In this document: positions 1-5,234 of the stretch, one piece after another
Numbering within the stretch: the stretch's first letter is position 1
Layout of the letters: every line of letters begins with the position of its first letter
Assembly: GCA_001873755.1 (NCBI GenBank)
Contig: MNZT01000027.1
Location: forward strand, 1 to 7,705
Length of the DNA stretch: 7,705 nucleotides
Reading direction: 5' to 3'
Origin: Candidatus Wirthbacteria bacterium CG2_30_54_11
Lineage (GTDB): Bacteria > Patescibacteriota > CG2-30-54-11
The notes under the pieces: generated by a model
What the model was told of the DNA's origin: nothing
Seen by the model: only the letters and a program-made list of their open reading frames with translations
Databases searched by the model: none
Made by a program: the position numbers and the translations under genes

Positions 1-52
1 TGCTGACCGAAACAGATAACTGGGAGCATAACGTACCTGCTGAAATTCGTTT

Positions 53-126
53 GCGGGTTAACGGGTTATTACACTGAGCGAAGTCGTCAGAGGAGTCGAA
101 GTGTTAACGGGTTCACGGGTTATCAA
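53..126. repeat. Degenerate octamer repeats (CGGGTTAA-like), split by a palindromic repeat
   Basis: Two octamers, GCGGGTTA and ACGGGTTA, lie at 53-68, and three more, GTTAACGG, GTTCACGG and GTTATCAA, at 103-126. Between them, 72-102 carries a GAGCGAAGTCG unit flanked by CACT and AGTG, which looks like a longer variant of the repeat at 152-172. The same octamer occurs in the opposite orientation at 1050-1073 and 5168-5199. No gene is seen here. Confidence 0.65.
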
Positions 127-151
127 CCTCGACTTTGCCCCGGGACCACTA

Positions 152-172
152 TCCTGAGCGAAGTCGAACGGA
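152..172. repeat. Short imperfect palindrome, GAGCGAAGTCGAA family
   Basis: The unit runs from TCCTGAGCG to GTCGAACGGA, with TCC and GGA at its ends. A related copy lies at 72-102. From memory this motif is a widespread dispersed intergenic repeat in many bacterial phyla; that was not searched here. The stretch 173-233 next to it holds nothing I recognise. Confidence 0.55.
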
Positions 173-233
173 CCTGTCTCCCCCTAGTCTAGCGGAAAAC
201 AGGCAAAACACAACTCGTGACGACTGAGAAGAA

Positions 234-327
234 AACCCCCTTTGGTTCCCCCTTGTCAGGGGGACAATATAAAAACTCCCCTGACAAGGGGAGATGCACC
301 CGTCACTGGAAAGGGTGTAGAGGGGTT
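234..327. repeat. 94-bp MITE/REP-like palindromic element at the 3' end of pdxT
   Basis: The element is bounded by AACCCCCT (234-241) and AGGGGTT (321-327), which are inverted relative to each other. Inside are two internally palindromic units, about 247-264 (TCCCCC-TTGTCA-GGGGGA) and 276-293 (CTCCCC-TGACAA-GGGGAG), that are also inverted copies of each other, so the whole unit can fold into a strong hairpin. The right edge overlaps the pdxT stop codon at 326-328, so the TAA of pdxT is partly made of repeat sequence. It may act as a transcription end or mRNA 3' stabiliser for pdxT; this is inferred from structure only. Confidence 0.7.
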
Positions 328-952
328 AATCAGGATCGATCATCGTCAAAAAGTATCGATGTATCCGGCTATCCTCCGTCAGCTCAGGATGGAACGAGGT
401 CGCCAGCAGATTACCCTGTTTCGCAGCAACTATCTTGCCATCAGGTAAAGTAGAAAGGATCTGGACTTCAGTCCCGACCGCCTCGATGATCGGCGCCCGG
501 ATGAAGATCGCTGGGAATAAGGCATTTAGCTCTTCGCCAAGGACCCGGTTGATCTCCGTGATGGCGATGTCCTGCTCAAAGCTGTCCCTCTGCCGGCCGA
601 ACGCATTGCGCGTCACCGTGATATCCATCACCTTCAGGATCGGCTGGTCGCACCCGACCTCGGAGGCCAGAAAAATCATGCCGGCGCAAGTGCCCCAGAC
701 CGGCTTACCGGCAGCGATGAACGAACGGATACTGTCCAGCAGTCCATACGAAGCCGCCAGTTTGCCGATGGTCGTGCTCTCCCCGCCGGGCATGATCAAG
801 CCTTCCACCTGATCGAGCTCCTCTGGAGTACGGATCTCCCGTGCATCCACACGAAGCGAATAGAGCATTTCGATATGCTCACGAAATGCTCCCTGAAGCG
901 CGAGGACGCCGATGCGCGGAGCGGTTTGAATGATCCGTTTGGTCATATACAT
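326..952 (-). CDS. pdxT: Pyridoxal 5'-phosphate synthase glutaminase subunit PdxT
   Basis: This 208-residue class-I glutamine amidotransferase hydrolyses glutamine and channels ammonia to PdxS in the DXP-independent PLP synthase of the cytoplasm. The length fits the family (about 190-210). Visible motifs are IGVLALQGAFREH (14-26), the oxyanion-region PGGEST (55-60), the nucleophile Cys89 in WGTCAGM, the conserved RNAFGRQRDSFE (115-126), and the His188/Glu190 pair in SFHPELTED, giving an intact Cys-His-Glu triad. Two in-frame ATGs lie at 950-952 and 944-946; neither has a clear Shine-Dalgarno, so the start is uncertain by two codons. The gene follows pdxS by 135 bp on the same strand, a gap filled with repeats, and its stop codon is overlapped by a palindromic element. 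Confidence 0.96.
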   Translation of the reverse strand: MYMTKRIIQTAPRIGVLALQGAFREHIEMLYSLRVDAREIRTPEELDQVEGLIMPGGESTTIGKLAASYGLLDSIRSFIAAGKPVWGTCAGMIFLASEVGCDQPILKVMDITVTRNAFGRQRDSFEQDIAITEINRVLGEELNALFPAIFIRAPIIEAVGTEVQILSTLPDGKIVAAKQGNLLATSFHPELTEDSRIHRYFLTMIDPD

Positions 953-972
953 AGGTGTGTATAGGTGAAACC

Positions 973-1001
973 GTAGAACCGTTGCACTGCAACGGCCCTA
1001 C
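973..1001. repeat. Hairpin repeat: CCGTTGCA-C-TGCAACGG core inside GTAG/CTAC
   Basis: Perfect 8-bp arms (979-986 and 988-995) flank a single base, and a further GTAG...CTAC pair closes the outside across a 2x2 internal loop. The design matches the next hairpin (1016-1044), so the two seem to be members of one repeat class placed in tandem between pdxS and pdxT. From memory, GTAG(A/G)GACG...CGTC(T/C)CTAC hairpins are dispersed in many bacterial genomes. On the pdxS mRNA it could stall or stabilise transcripts before pdxT. Confidence 0.65.
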
Positions 1002-1015
1002 AATACTGATCAGAT

Positions 1016-1044
1016 CTACAGAGACGCGATCAATCGCGTTCCTA
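1016..1044. repeat. Hairpin repeat: ACGCGAT-CA-ATCGCGT core
   Basis: Seven-base perfect arms at 1024-1030 and 1033-1039 are separated by CA, with CTAC-like ends outside. It lies 15 bases after the similar hairpin at 973-1001 in the pdxS-pdxT gap and probably belongs to the same dispersed repeat class. Confidence 0.65.
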
Positions 1045-1049
1045 CAAAA

Positions 1050-1073
1050 CCCGTTAACCCGCGAACCCGTCAA
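1050..1073. repeat. Three tandem octamers (CCCGTTAA-like)
   Basis: CCCGTTAA, CCCGCGAA and CCCGTCAA follow each other without gaps, 14 bases downstream of the pdxS stop codon in the direction of pdxS transcription. This is the same octamer family as 53-126 (other orientation) and 5168-5199. Confidence 0.65.
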
Positions 1074-1087
1074 CGGATCTGGTATTA

Positions 1088-1975
1088 TTACCATCCCCTC
1101 TTGGCCATGACCTGATCTGCCGGAATCTGACTGATCTCCAGGCCCGGCATGGCAGAGCCCAGACCCGTGCTGACCTTGGCCAGCACCTTGGCATCGCGAA
1201 AATGCGTGGTTGCCTCCACGATGGCACGAGCGCGCTTCTTTGGATCATCCGACTTGAAGATACCGCTTCCCACGAACACTCCATCGACGCCAAGCTGCAT
1301 CATCAGCGCGGCATCAGCCGGTGTAGCAATGCCGCCGGCTGCGAAATTGACCACCGGCAGTTTGCCCTCTTTGGCCACCTGCTTGACCAGTTCTGCCGGC
1401 GCCGCGATCGATTTGGCATACGCCATGAGCTCATCTTCCTGCATGGAGGTGAGCCGACGTATTTCACCAAGCACCGTGCGGGCATGACGAACCGCCTCGA
1501 CGACATTTCCGGTGCCGGCTTCCCCCTTGGTGCGGATCATGGCCGCACCCTCGCCTATGCGCCTCAGCGCCTCCCCCAGGTCGCGGCAGCCGCAGACGAA
1601 CGGCACATTGAAATCGTACTTATTGATATGATTGGCCTCGTCGGCCGGGGTGAGGACTTCGCTCTCGTCGATGTAGTCGACACCGAGGGATTCCAGAATT
1701 TGTGCTTCGACAAAATGTCCGATCCGGCATTTGGCCATCACCGGGATAGTGACCGACTCCATGATGCGGATGATGAGCTCAGGGTCTGACATCCTCGCCA
1801 CTCCGCCCTGGGCACGGATGTCCGAGGGTACCCGTTCGAGCGCCATGACGGCACAAGCCCCTGCTTCTTCTGCGATTCTGGCATGCTCCACCGTGACCAC
1901 ATCCATGATCACGCCGCCCTTCAGCATCTGTGCCAGTCCTGATTTGAGGGTAAAGCTCTGTACTTCCTTCTTCAT
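1088..1975 (-). CDS. pdxS: Pyridoxal 5'-phosphate synthase catalytic subunit PdxS
   Basis: This 295-residue (beta/alpha)8-barrel enzyme condenses ribose 5-phosphate, glyceraldehyde 3-phosphate and PdxT-derived ammonia into PLP. The length is normal. Key residues are present: Asp25 in GGVIMDVVT, the substrate Schiff-base lysine Lys82 in IPVMAKCRIGH, and the second lysine Lys150 in MIRTKGEAGTGN. The signature ALERVPSDIRAQGGVARM (46-62), the phosphate-binding AAGGIATPADAALMMQLG (212-229) and GVFVGSGIFKS (232-242) are intact. The ATG at 1973-1975 is preceded by GGGAGC (1981-1986 on the plus strand) at good spacing. pdxT lies 135 bp downstream on the same strand, so the two are probably cotranscribed. 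A 10-bp inverted repeat sits 30 bp upstream. Confidence 0.98.
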   Translation of the reverse strand: MKKEVQSFTLKSGLAQMLKGGVIMDVVTVEHARIAEEAGACAVMALERVPSDIRAQGGVARMSDPELIIRIMESVTIPVMAKCRIGHFVEAQILESLGVDYIDESEVLTPADEANHINKYDFNVPFVCGCRDLGEALRRIGEGAAMIRTKGEAGTGNVVEAVRHARTVLGEIRRLTSMQEDELMAYAKSIAAPAELVKQVAKEGKLPVVNFAAGGIATPADAALMMQLGVDGVFVGSGIFKSDDPKKRARAIVEATTHFRDAKVLAKVSTGLGSAMPGLEISQIPADQVMAKRGW

Positions 1976-2004
1976 GTAATGCTCCCGATCGTAAAATAGG
2001 AAAA

Positions 2005-2034
2005 CATCTGATCTCTCTAGTTTCAGATCAGATG
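2005..2034 (-). promoter_or_regulatory. Perfect 10-bp inverted repeat upstream of pdxS (operator, attenuator or terminator)
   Basis: CATCTGATCT (2005-2014) and AGATCAGATG (2025-2034) are perfect inverted repeats with a 10-nt loop, ending 29 bases before the pdxS start codon. Read on the minus strand, TTTTCCTATTTT follows the stem, so it could be a weak intrinsic terminator after the upstream receiver gene or an attenuator of pdxS. As DNA it could equally be a dimeric repressor site. No convincing -35/-10 pair was found around it. Confidence 0.5.
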
Positions 2035-2091
2035 CTATGGTACGGATTATGTGGACTGCTGTCCAGATGCGTTTTTGATAAACGTGTGCAC

Positions 2092-2180
2092 GTCATCCTG
2101 AGTGGCGGCATCCAGAACGAACGGATCTGCATTTCTGAGTATCAGAAGATTCTTCCCCGCCTCAGGCGGGTCAGAATGAC
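2092..2180. repeat. 89-bp palindromic element with GTCATYCTGA ends
   Basis: The ends GTCATCCTGA (2092-2101) and TCAGAATGAC (2171-2180) are inverted repeats matching at 9 of 10 positions. Inside the right end is a perfect hairpin, CCCGCCT-C-AGGCGGG (2156-2170), which could help end transcription of the receiver gene, whose stop codon is only 3 bp away (2184-2186). From memory, GTCATCCTGAG...TCAGAATGAC units are common dispersed repeats in several phyla. Confidence 0.65.
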
Positions 2181-2183
2181 ACA

Positions 2184-2744
2184 TTATTTCCCGATCCTCT
2201 CCTGGATCACGTTCAGCATTTCCATGGGCGTGATATCGGCTTTGACCAGGTAGTTGATGGCGCCGAGCGACAAACCTTTTTCAACCACAGAATCCTGCCC
2301 GAGGTTGGAGAGGATGATACAGGGTATATCCTTCTTGGTCGGTTCCTTTTTGATCAATTCCAGAAGTTCGAGCCCGTTCATGCGCGGCAGCATGATATCG
2401 AGAAGCGCCAGGCTGTAATTGTTGGTCAGCACTTTTTCCCGGCCTTCCAGTCCGTCCACTGCCACATCCACCGCGTAGCCCGCCATTTCGAGCTGCTTTT
2501 GATACAATTCCCGGATGAAGAGGTCATCCTCCACGATGAGGATGCGTTTGCGTTTGTCTTCCACTTTTACATTGAGCGAATTGGCCAGTGCCTGCATCTG
2601 AGGCAGGAGCTCCCCCGTGGCATTGCCTACAGGGGCAGCTGGTATGGGCGCTTCGACGGCCGCTTCTATCTTTTTGCCGCAGCGCGGACAGAATTTGAAA
2701 TCCTGCGCATCAGGGACCTGATACCCGCATCCCGTACAAAACAT
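2184..2744 (-). CDS. Zinc-ribbon / response-regulator receiver protein without output domain
   Basis: The 186-residue protein has two parts. Residues 1-24 form a zinc ribbon with two CxxC pairs (Cys3/Cys6 and Cys19/Cys22). After a linker with an Ala/Pro stretch (28-40) and a short helical segment (44-60), residues 67-185 form a CheY-like receiver: ILIVEDD gives acidic Asp73/Asp74, the phosphoacceptor is Asp116 in LLDIMLP, followed by Ser146 in LSNLGQD and Lys168 in LVKAD. All phosphorylation residues are present, so it should accept phosphate from a histidine kinase, which is not in this window. There is no DNA-binding or enzymatic output domain, so signalling would be by protein contact, possibly through the ribbon. 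The ATG is preceded by GAGG at five bases. It is 46 bp downstream of birA. Confidence 0.92.
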   Translation of the reverse strand: MFCTGCGYQVPDAQDFKFCPRCGKKIEAAVEAPIPAAPVGNATGELLPQMQALANSLNVKVEDKRKRILIVEDDLFIRELYQKQLEMAGYAVDVAVDGLEGREKVLTNNYSLALLDIMLPRMNGLELLELIKKEPTKKDIPCIILSNLGQDSVVEKGLSLGAINYLVKADITPMEMLNVIQERIGK

Positions 2745-2779
2745 AGTGGCCTCAGAGGATAGAAGTGATCCGCACCGTC

Positions 2780-2809
2780 AATATAGTATATCATATTTTG
2801 TAATGTAAA
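2780..2809 (-). promoter_or_regulatory. Candidate promoter for the zinc-ribbon receiver gene
   Basis: On the minus strand TTTACA (2804-2809) and TATATT (2780-2785) are separated by 18 bp, about 35 bases before the receiver start codon and overlapping the 3' end of birA. The region is AT-rich, so chance matches are likely. Confidence 0.3.
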
Positions 2810-3513
2810 TCCCCTTCTTGGACGATTTCTCTCTTTCCCTCGGCTGTCTCTACCACCAGAGAACCATGCGGGTCAAGGGAGACGGCCGTACCCTCGACGA
2901 GTCCATGATGTGTCGTGATGGCGACTCGGCGGCCCAAAGTGGCGCATGAGCAAGCCAGTTCAACCGACAGGTCGTCCCCCAGGTCAAAGCGTTCCAGAAC
3001 GTGATAGATCCTCTGCGCTGCAGACTGAAACAGTTGTTTTATATCTACCTCAGCAGAGGTCAGCAGGAACAGAGAACTGGCGGAATCCCTGATCTCCTCT
3101 GGAAAAACGGTCTGGTTGCAGTTGATCCCGATCCCGATCGCCAGTGTCGCTTCCCTGCCTTTCCACCGGGTTTCGAAAAGAATTCCTGCAATCTTCAGAT
3201 CTTCTATGACCACATCGTTCGGCCATTTGACCCGGGCTGCCAGACCAGTCATCTCCTTGACCGCCTCTGACACCTCCCGGGCGCAGGCCAATGTCAGTAT
3301 CTGCAGGTCCTCGGTCCGACGGGGAAAAGCAAGCAGGGTGAAACTCAGGCTGCCCGGTTCAGAGTACCAGGTCCGTCCTCCCTTGCCTCTTCCTTCGGTC
3401 TGCATCTGCGCACAGACAGAATAAGATCCACTCCGCCCGCTGCCTGCCCAGCGAAGCGCCATAGAGTTGGTGGAATCTATCGTCTGGAAAAAATAATACC
3501 CTCCCCAGGCCAC
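2791..3513 (-). CDS. birA: Biotin--[acetyl-CoA-carboxylase] ligase, monofunctional (no HTH)
   Basis: This 240-residue cytoplasmic enzyme activates biotin to biotinyl-5'-AMP and transfers it to a lysine of biotin carrier domains. Visible family motifs are DSTNSMA (13-19), the adenylate-binding loop GRGKGGRTWYS (41-51), KWPND (96-100), catalytic Lys107 in DLKIAGIL, and GIGIN (127-131). Residues from about 191 form the small C-terminal SH3-like domain (GRRVAI...VEGTAVSLDPHGSLVVE). It lacks the N-terminal winged-helix repressor domain of bifunctional BirA, so it should not control transcription. The start is GTG at 3511-3513, with purine-rich GGAAGGGG just upstream. That ribosome-binding region abuts a heptamer array that separates it from the M23 gene by 44 bp. 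No carboxylase substrate is encoded nearby. Confidence 0.95.
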   Translation of the reverse strand: MAWGGYYFFQTIDSTNSMALRWAGSGRSGSYSVCAQMQTEGRGKGGRTWYSEPGSLSFTLLAFPRRTEDLQILTLACAREVSEAVKEMTGLAARVKWPNDVVIEDLKIAGILFETRWKGREATLAIGIGINCNQTVFPEEIRDSASSLFLLTSAEVDIKQLFQSAAQRIYHVLERFDLGDDLSVELACSCATLGRRVAITTHHGLVEGTAVSLDPHGSLVVETAEGKREIVQEGDLHYKI

Positions 3514-3525
3514 ATCTTCCCCTTC

Positions 3526-3560
3526 CTGGTTACTGGCTACTGGCTACTGGTTACTGGTTA
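3526..3560. repeat. Five-copy heptamer array (CTGGTTA/CTGGCTA)
   Basis: Five units run without gaps: CTGGTTA, CTGGCTA, CTGGCTA, CTGGTTA, CTGGTTA. On the minus strand they read TAACCAG or TAGCCAG. The right-most unit provides the TAA stop of the M23 gene (3558-3560), and the left end overlaps the purine-rich ribosome-binding region of birA. It is the same family as the large array at 7598-7705, in the same orientation to the downstream gene. Confidence 0.85.
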
Positions 3561-4769
3561 CAAAAAGAGAAGAGGATCTCTCGGGGTCCCGTTTTCGATG
3601 ATCATGAAATGCAGATGCGGACCCGTACTGCGCCCGGTCGATCCCAGCTGCCCGATGATCTGCCCCTGGCTGACTTCCTGGCCAACCTCGACATAGATCT
3701 CATTGAGATGCGCATAGCGGGTCTTGTATCCATTTCCATGGTCGATCTCGACCCGGTTGCCGTATCCATAGTTATCCACCCAGCCGGCAACAACCACGAC
3801 GCCATCGTCAGCAGCCACCACTGGAGGATAGCTTCGGTTATTGATATCGATCGCGCAGTCGCGGGCGCCGTGCTGTGCACAGTTATTGGTAATTTTACCA
3901 GACGTCGGCCAGACGAACTGCCCGCTGCCCACCACTGATCCGACCGGCACCGACGCACTGCTCCGGCTGGACGAGGACGAACCAGAACCGCTTGATTTTG
4001 CAATAACTTTAGGCTCAGGTTTTGGCATATTCGGTATCTGGCTGTCTGTGACCGGGACGACCAACTGCTGATCGATAGATAATCTGACCGGAGCGACGAG
4101 GTCGTTCTGGGCGATCAGGTCGCCTGCTGAGATACCAAAATTTTCAGCTATGGAATTGATCGTTTCGCCCTCAGTGACCGTATACGCGATCCCCGAAGCG
4201 GGAAGGATGGTCAATTTCTGACCTGGCCGGAGCTTTTTGATATCTGCTATCTGATTGGCCCACTCGATAGTCTTCATGGACACCCCGAAATTCGCCGCGA
4301 TCACGCTCAGTGTATCTCCCGGCTGGACGATGTATTCCTGCGCTCCGACCAGACCCCTCAACGGCGTTGTGGTGACCGGAATATTACTCTTGATGAGGTA
4401 GCCACCCTCGATGAACGAAGCGAAGTCATTGGACTCCATGGTACTGCCAAAAGCTACAACGTACCGGGATTCCTGTCCGGAGGCTACCCCGATGGTGCCG
4501 TTTTTGAGCAAACCGCTGACGCTGATGATCACCCCGATGGTCAGGACAAAAAGATGCATGGCAAACCGGGTAGACCCCACACTGCTGATAAACAGCTGGA
4601 GAAATTTACGCACGGCCACAGTCGGCAGATACATGACCGCAGAGCCGACCCGTATGACTGCCCTGCCCATGACGGCCAGGATATCACGGAGTCTAACCGG
4701 TCTGAACAGCACGTCGAAGCGACGGCGAAAGGTCGCCCACAGGCGGCGCACCCGTATCTTCATGGTCAT
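3558..4769 (-). CDS. Membrane-anchored LysM-LysM-M23 peptidase (peptidoglycan hydrolase-like)
   Basis: Using the ATG at 4767-4769 the protein has 403 residues. A basic N-terminal region (about 1-67) precedes one membrane segment (69-88), so the rest should face the cell wall. Two LysM modules follow (about 145-189, YIVQPGDTLSVIA, and 195-240, YTVTEGETINSIA), then a Ser-rich linker (258-274) and a C-terminal M23 domain (284-403). In M23, His354 (RYAHLN) and the HxH pair His385/His387 (GPHLHF) are present, as is Asp308 of the first ligand motif, but the usual His four residues before it is Asp304. Cys297 and Cys305 may form a disulfide. The frame is open to 4928, but a promoter-like sequence at 4803-4831 and repeat DNA lie in that extension, so I prefer a start at 4769; 4787, 4763 and 4850 are alternatives. 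All lack a strong ribosome site. birA follows by 44 bp. Confidence 0.9.
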   Translation of the reverse strand: MTMKIRVRRLWATFRRRFDVLFRPVRLRDILAVMGRAVIRVGSAVMYLPTVAVRKFLQLFISSVGSTRFAMHLFVLTIGVIISVSGLLKNGTIGVASGQESRYVVAFGSTMESNDFASFIEGGYLIKSNIPVTTTPLRGLVGAQEYIVQPGDTLSVIAANFGVSMKTIEWANQIADIKKLRPGQKLTILPASGIAYTVTEGETINSIAENFGISAGDLIAQNDLVAPVRLSIDQQLVVPVTDSQIPNMPKPEPKVIAKSSGSGSSSSSRSSASVPVGSVVGSGQFVWPTSGKITNNCAQHGARDCAIDINNRSYPPVVAADDGVVVVAGWVDNYGYGNRVEIDHGNGYKTRYAHLNEIYVEVGQEVSQGQIIGQLGSTGRSTGPHLHFMIIENGTPRDPLLFL

Positions 4770-4802
4770 ATCGTATCCAGATTGCATAGCGACATACTGT
4801 GC

Positions 4803-4831
4803 AGTATACCGCCGAAAGCTGATTTTTTCAA
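4803..4831 (-). promoter_or_regulatory. Candidate promoter for the M23 peptidase-birA transcript
   Basis: On the minus strand TTGAAA (4826-4831) and TATACT (4803-4808) are spaced by exactly 17 bp, each one base off the sigma-70 consensus. Transcription would begin near 4796, which leaves the ATG codons at 4787, 4769 and 4763 available but excludes the longer reading frame from 4928 or 4850. Confidence 0.5.
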
Positions 4832-4850
4832 TCTTGACATACCCCGTCAT

Positions 4851-4866
4851 GTCACTCGCGAGTGAC
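4851..4866. repeat. Perfect 16-bp palindrome GTCACTCGCGAGTGAC
   Basis: The 16 bases are fully self-complementary, centred on CGCG, about 20 bp upstream of the candidate M23 promoter and next to the large inverted repeat. It could be a binding site for a dimeric regulator or the edge of the repeat element; nothing in the sequence decides this. Confidence 0.5.
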
Positions 4867-4883
4867 GTGACCCCGCCCTCTGA

Positions 4884-5021
4884 TGGGAGGCCGCCTTCAA
4901 AGGCGAGCCTCGCCGGAGGCGGGGACAAGGGGAGGGTGCCTCATGATATCCAGAACCCCCTCTCCCCACCTTCCTAGGCGAGGCTCGCCTTCGGCGGCTG
5001 GCCTCCCCCACCGAGGGGGAG
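4884..5021. repeat. Large imperfect inverted repeat between the M23 gene and groES
   Basis: A left arm (4884-4925) and a right arm (4963-5010) pair with interruptions; the best block is a perfect 14-bp match, AGGCGAGCCTCGCC at 4901-4914 against 4977-4990. The loop holds a GGACAAGGGGAGGGTG-type motif like that of the element at 234-327. A further hairpin, CTCCCCC/GGGGGAG (5003-5009 and 5015-5021), closes the right side. This MITE-like unit fills most of the 4770-5049 gap between the divergent promoters; no gene is seen in that gap. Confidence 0.65.
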
Positions 5022-5049
5022 AAAAACTATTCCAGGCCCCCCGCTCCCC

Positions 5050-5078
5050 TTGACAATATTCCGCCCCCACCCTATAAT
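5050..5078 (+). promoter_or_regulatory. Consensus sigma-70-type promoter of groES-groEL
   Basis: TTGACA (5050-5055) and TATAAT (5073-5078) are exact consensus hexamers with a 17-bp spacer. Transcription should start near 5085, just before the CIRCE operator, leaving a leader of about 150 nt before groES. Confidence 0.92.
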
Positions 5079-5089
5079 CCGGGTTGTCG

Positions 5090-5116
5090 TTAGCACTCAA
5101 ACAAAAAGAGTGCTAA
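5090..5116 (+). promoter_or_regulatory. CIRCE operator (HrcA binding site)
   Basis: TTAGCACTC (5090-5098), a 9-base A-rich spacer and GAGTGCTAA (5108-5116) form a perfect CIRCE element, the known site of the heat-shock repressor HrcA. It lies immediately downstream of the expected transcription start, where bound HrcA would block the consensus promoter. hrcA itself is not in the window. Confidence 0.97.
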
Positions 5117-5167
5117 CTATCCTGGCACTCACGTCAGGAACTGCAGTATCGCACACCGGTCTGCCCC

Positions 5168-5199
5168 CTAACTCGTTAACTCGTCAACCCGTTAACTTG
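5168..5199. repeat. Four tandem octamers in the groES leader (TTAACTCG-like)
   Basis: CTAACTCG, TTAACTCG, TCAACCCG and TTAACTTG run in tandem within the 5' untranslated leader of groES, between CIRCE and the ribosome-binding site. They belong to the octamer family seen at 53-126 and 1050-1073. Confidence 0.65.
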
Positions 5200-5234
5200 T
5201 AACGCATTGCTTATTTATTAAGGAGGAGTCATAG

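Noticed and set aside
3..77. Open plus-strand frame entering from the left edge and stopping at 75-77, a possible 3' end of a gene
   Set aside because: Only 24 codons, with the last ones inside octamer repeat; an opening of this length is likely by chance and no family is recognisable.
234..327. rRNA, tRNA or riboswitch in the gene-poor left edge
   Set aside because: No cloverleaf, conserved rRNA or known riboswitch core was seen; the structure is explained by nested palindromes.
217..453. Plus-strand reading frames over the palindromic element and pdxT 3' end
   Set aside because: They overlap repeat DNA and the antisense of pdxT, have no ribosome-binding site and give low-complexity peptides.
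5120..5139. Small hairpin TCCTG...CAGGA with a GCACTC half-site after CIRCE, as a second HrcA site
   Set aside because: Five-bp stem and only one half-site match; it lacks the inverted partner.
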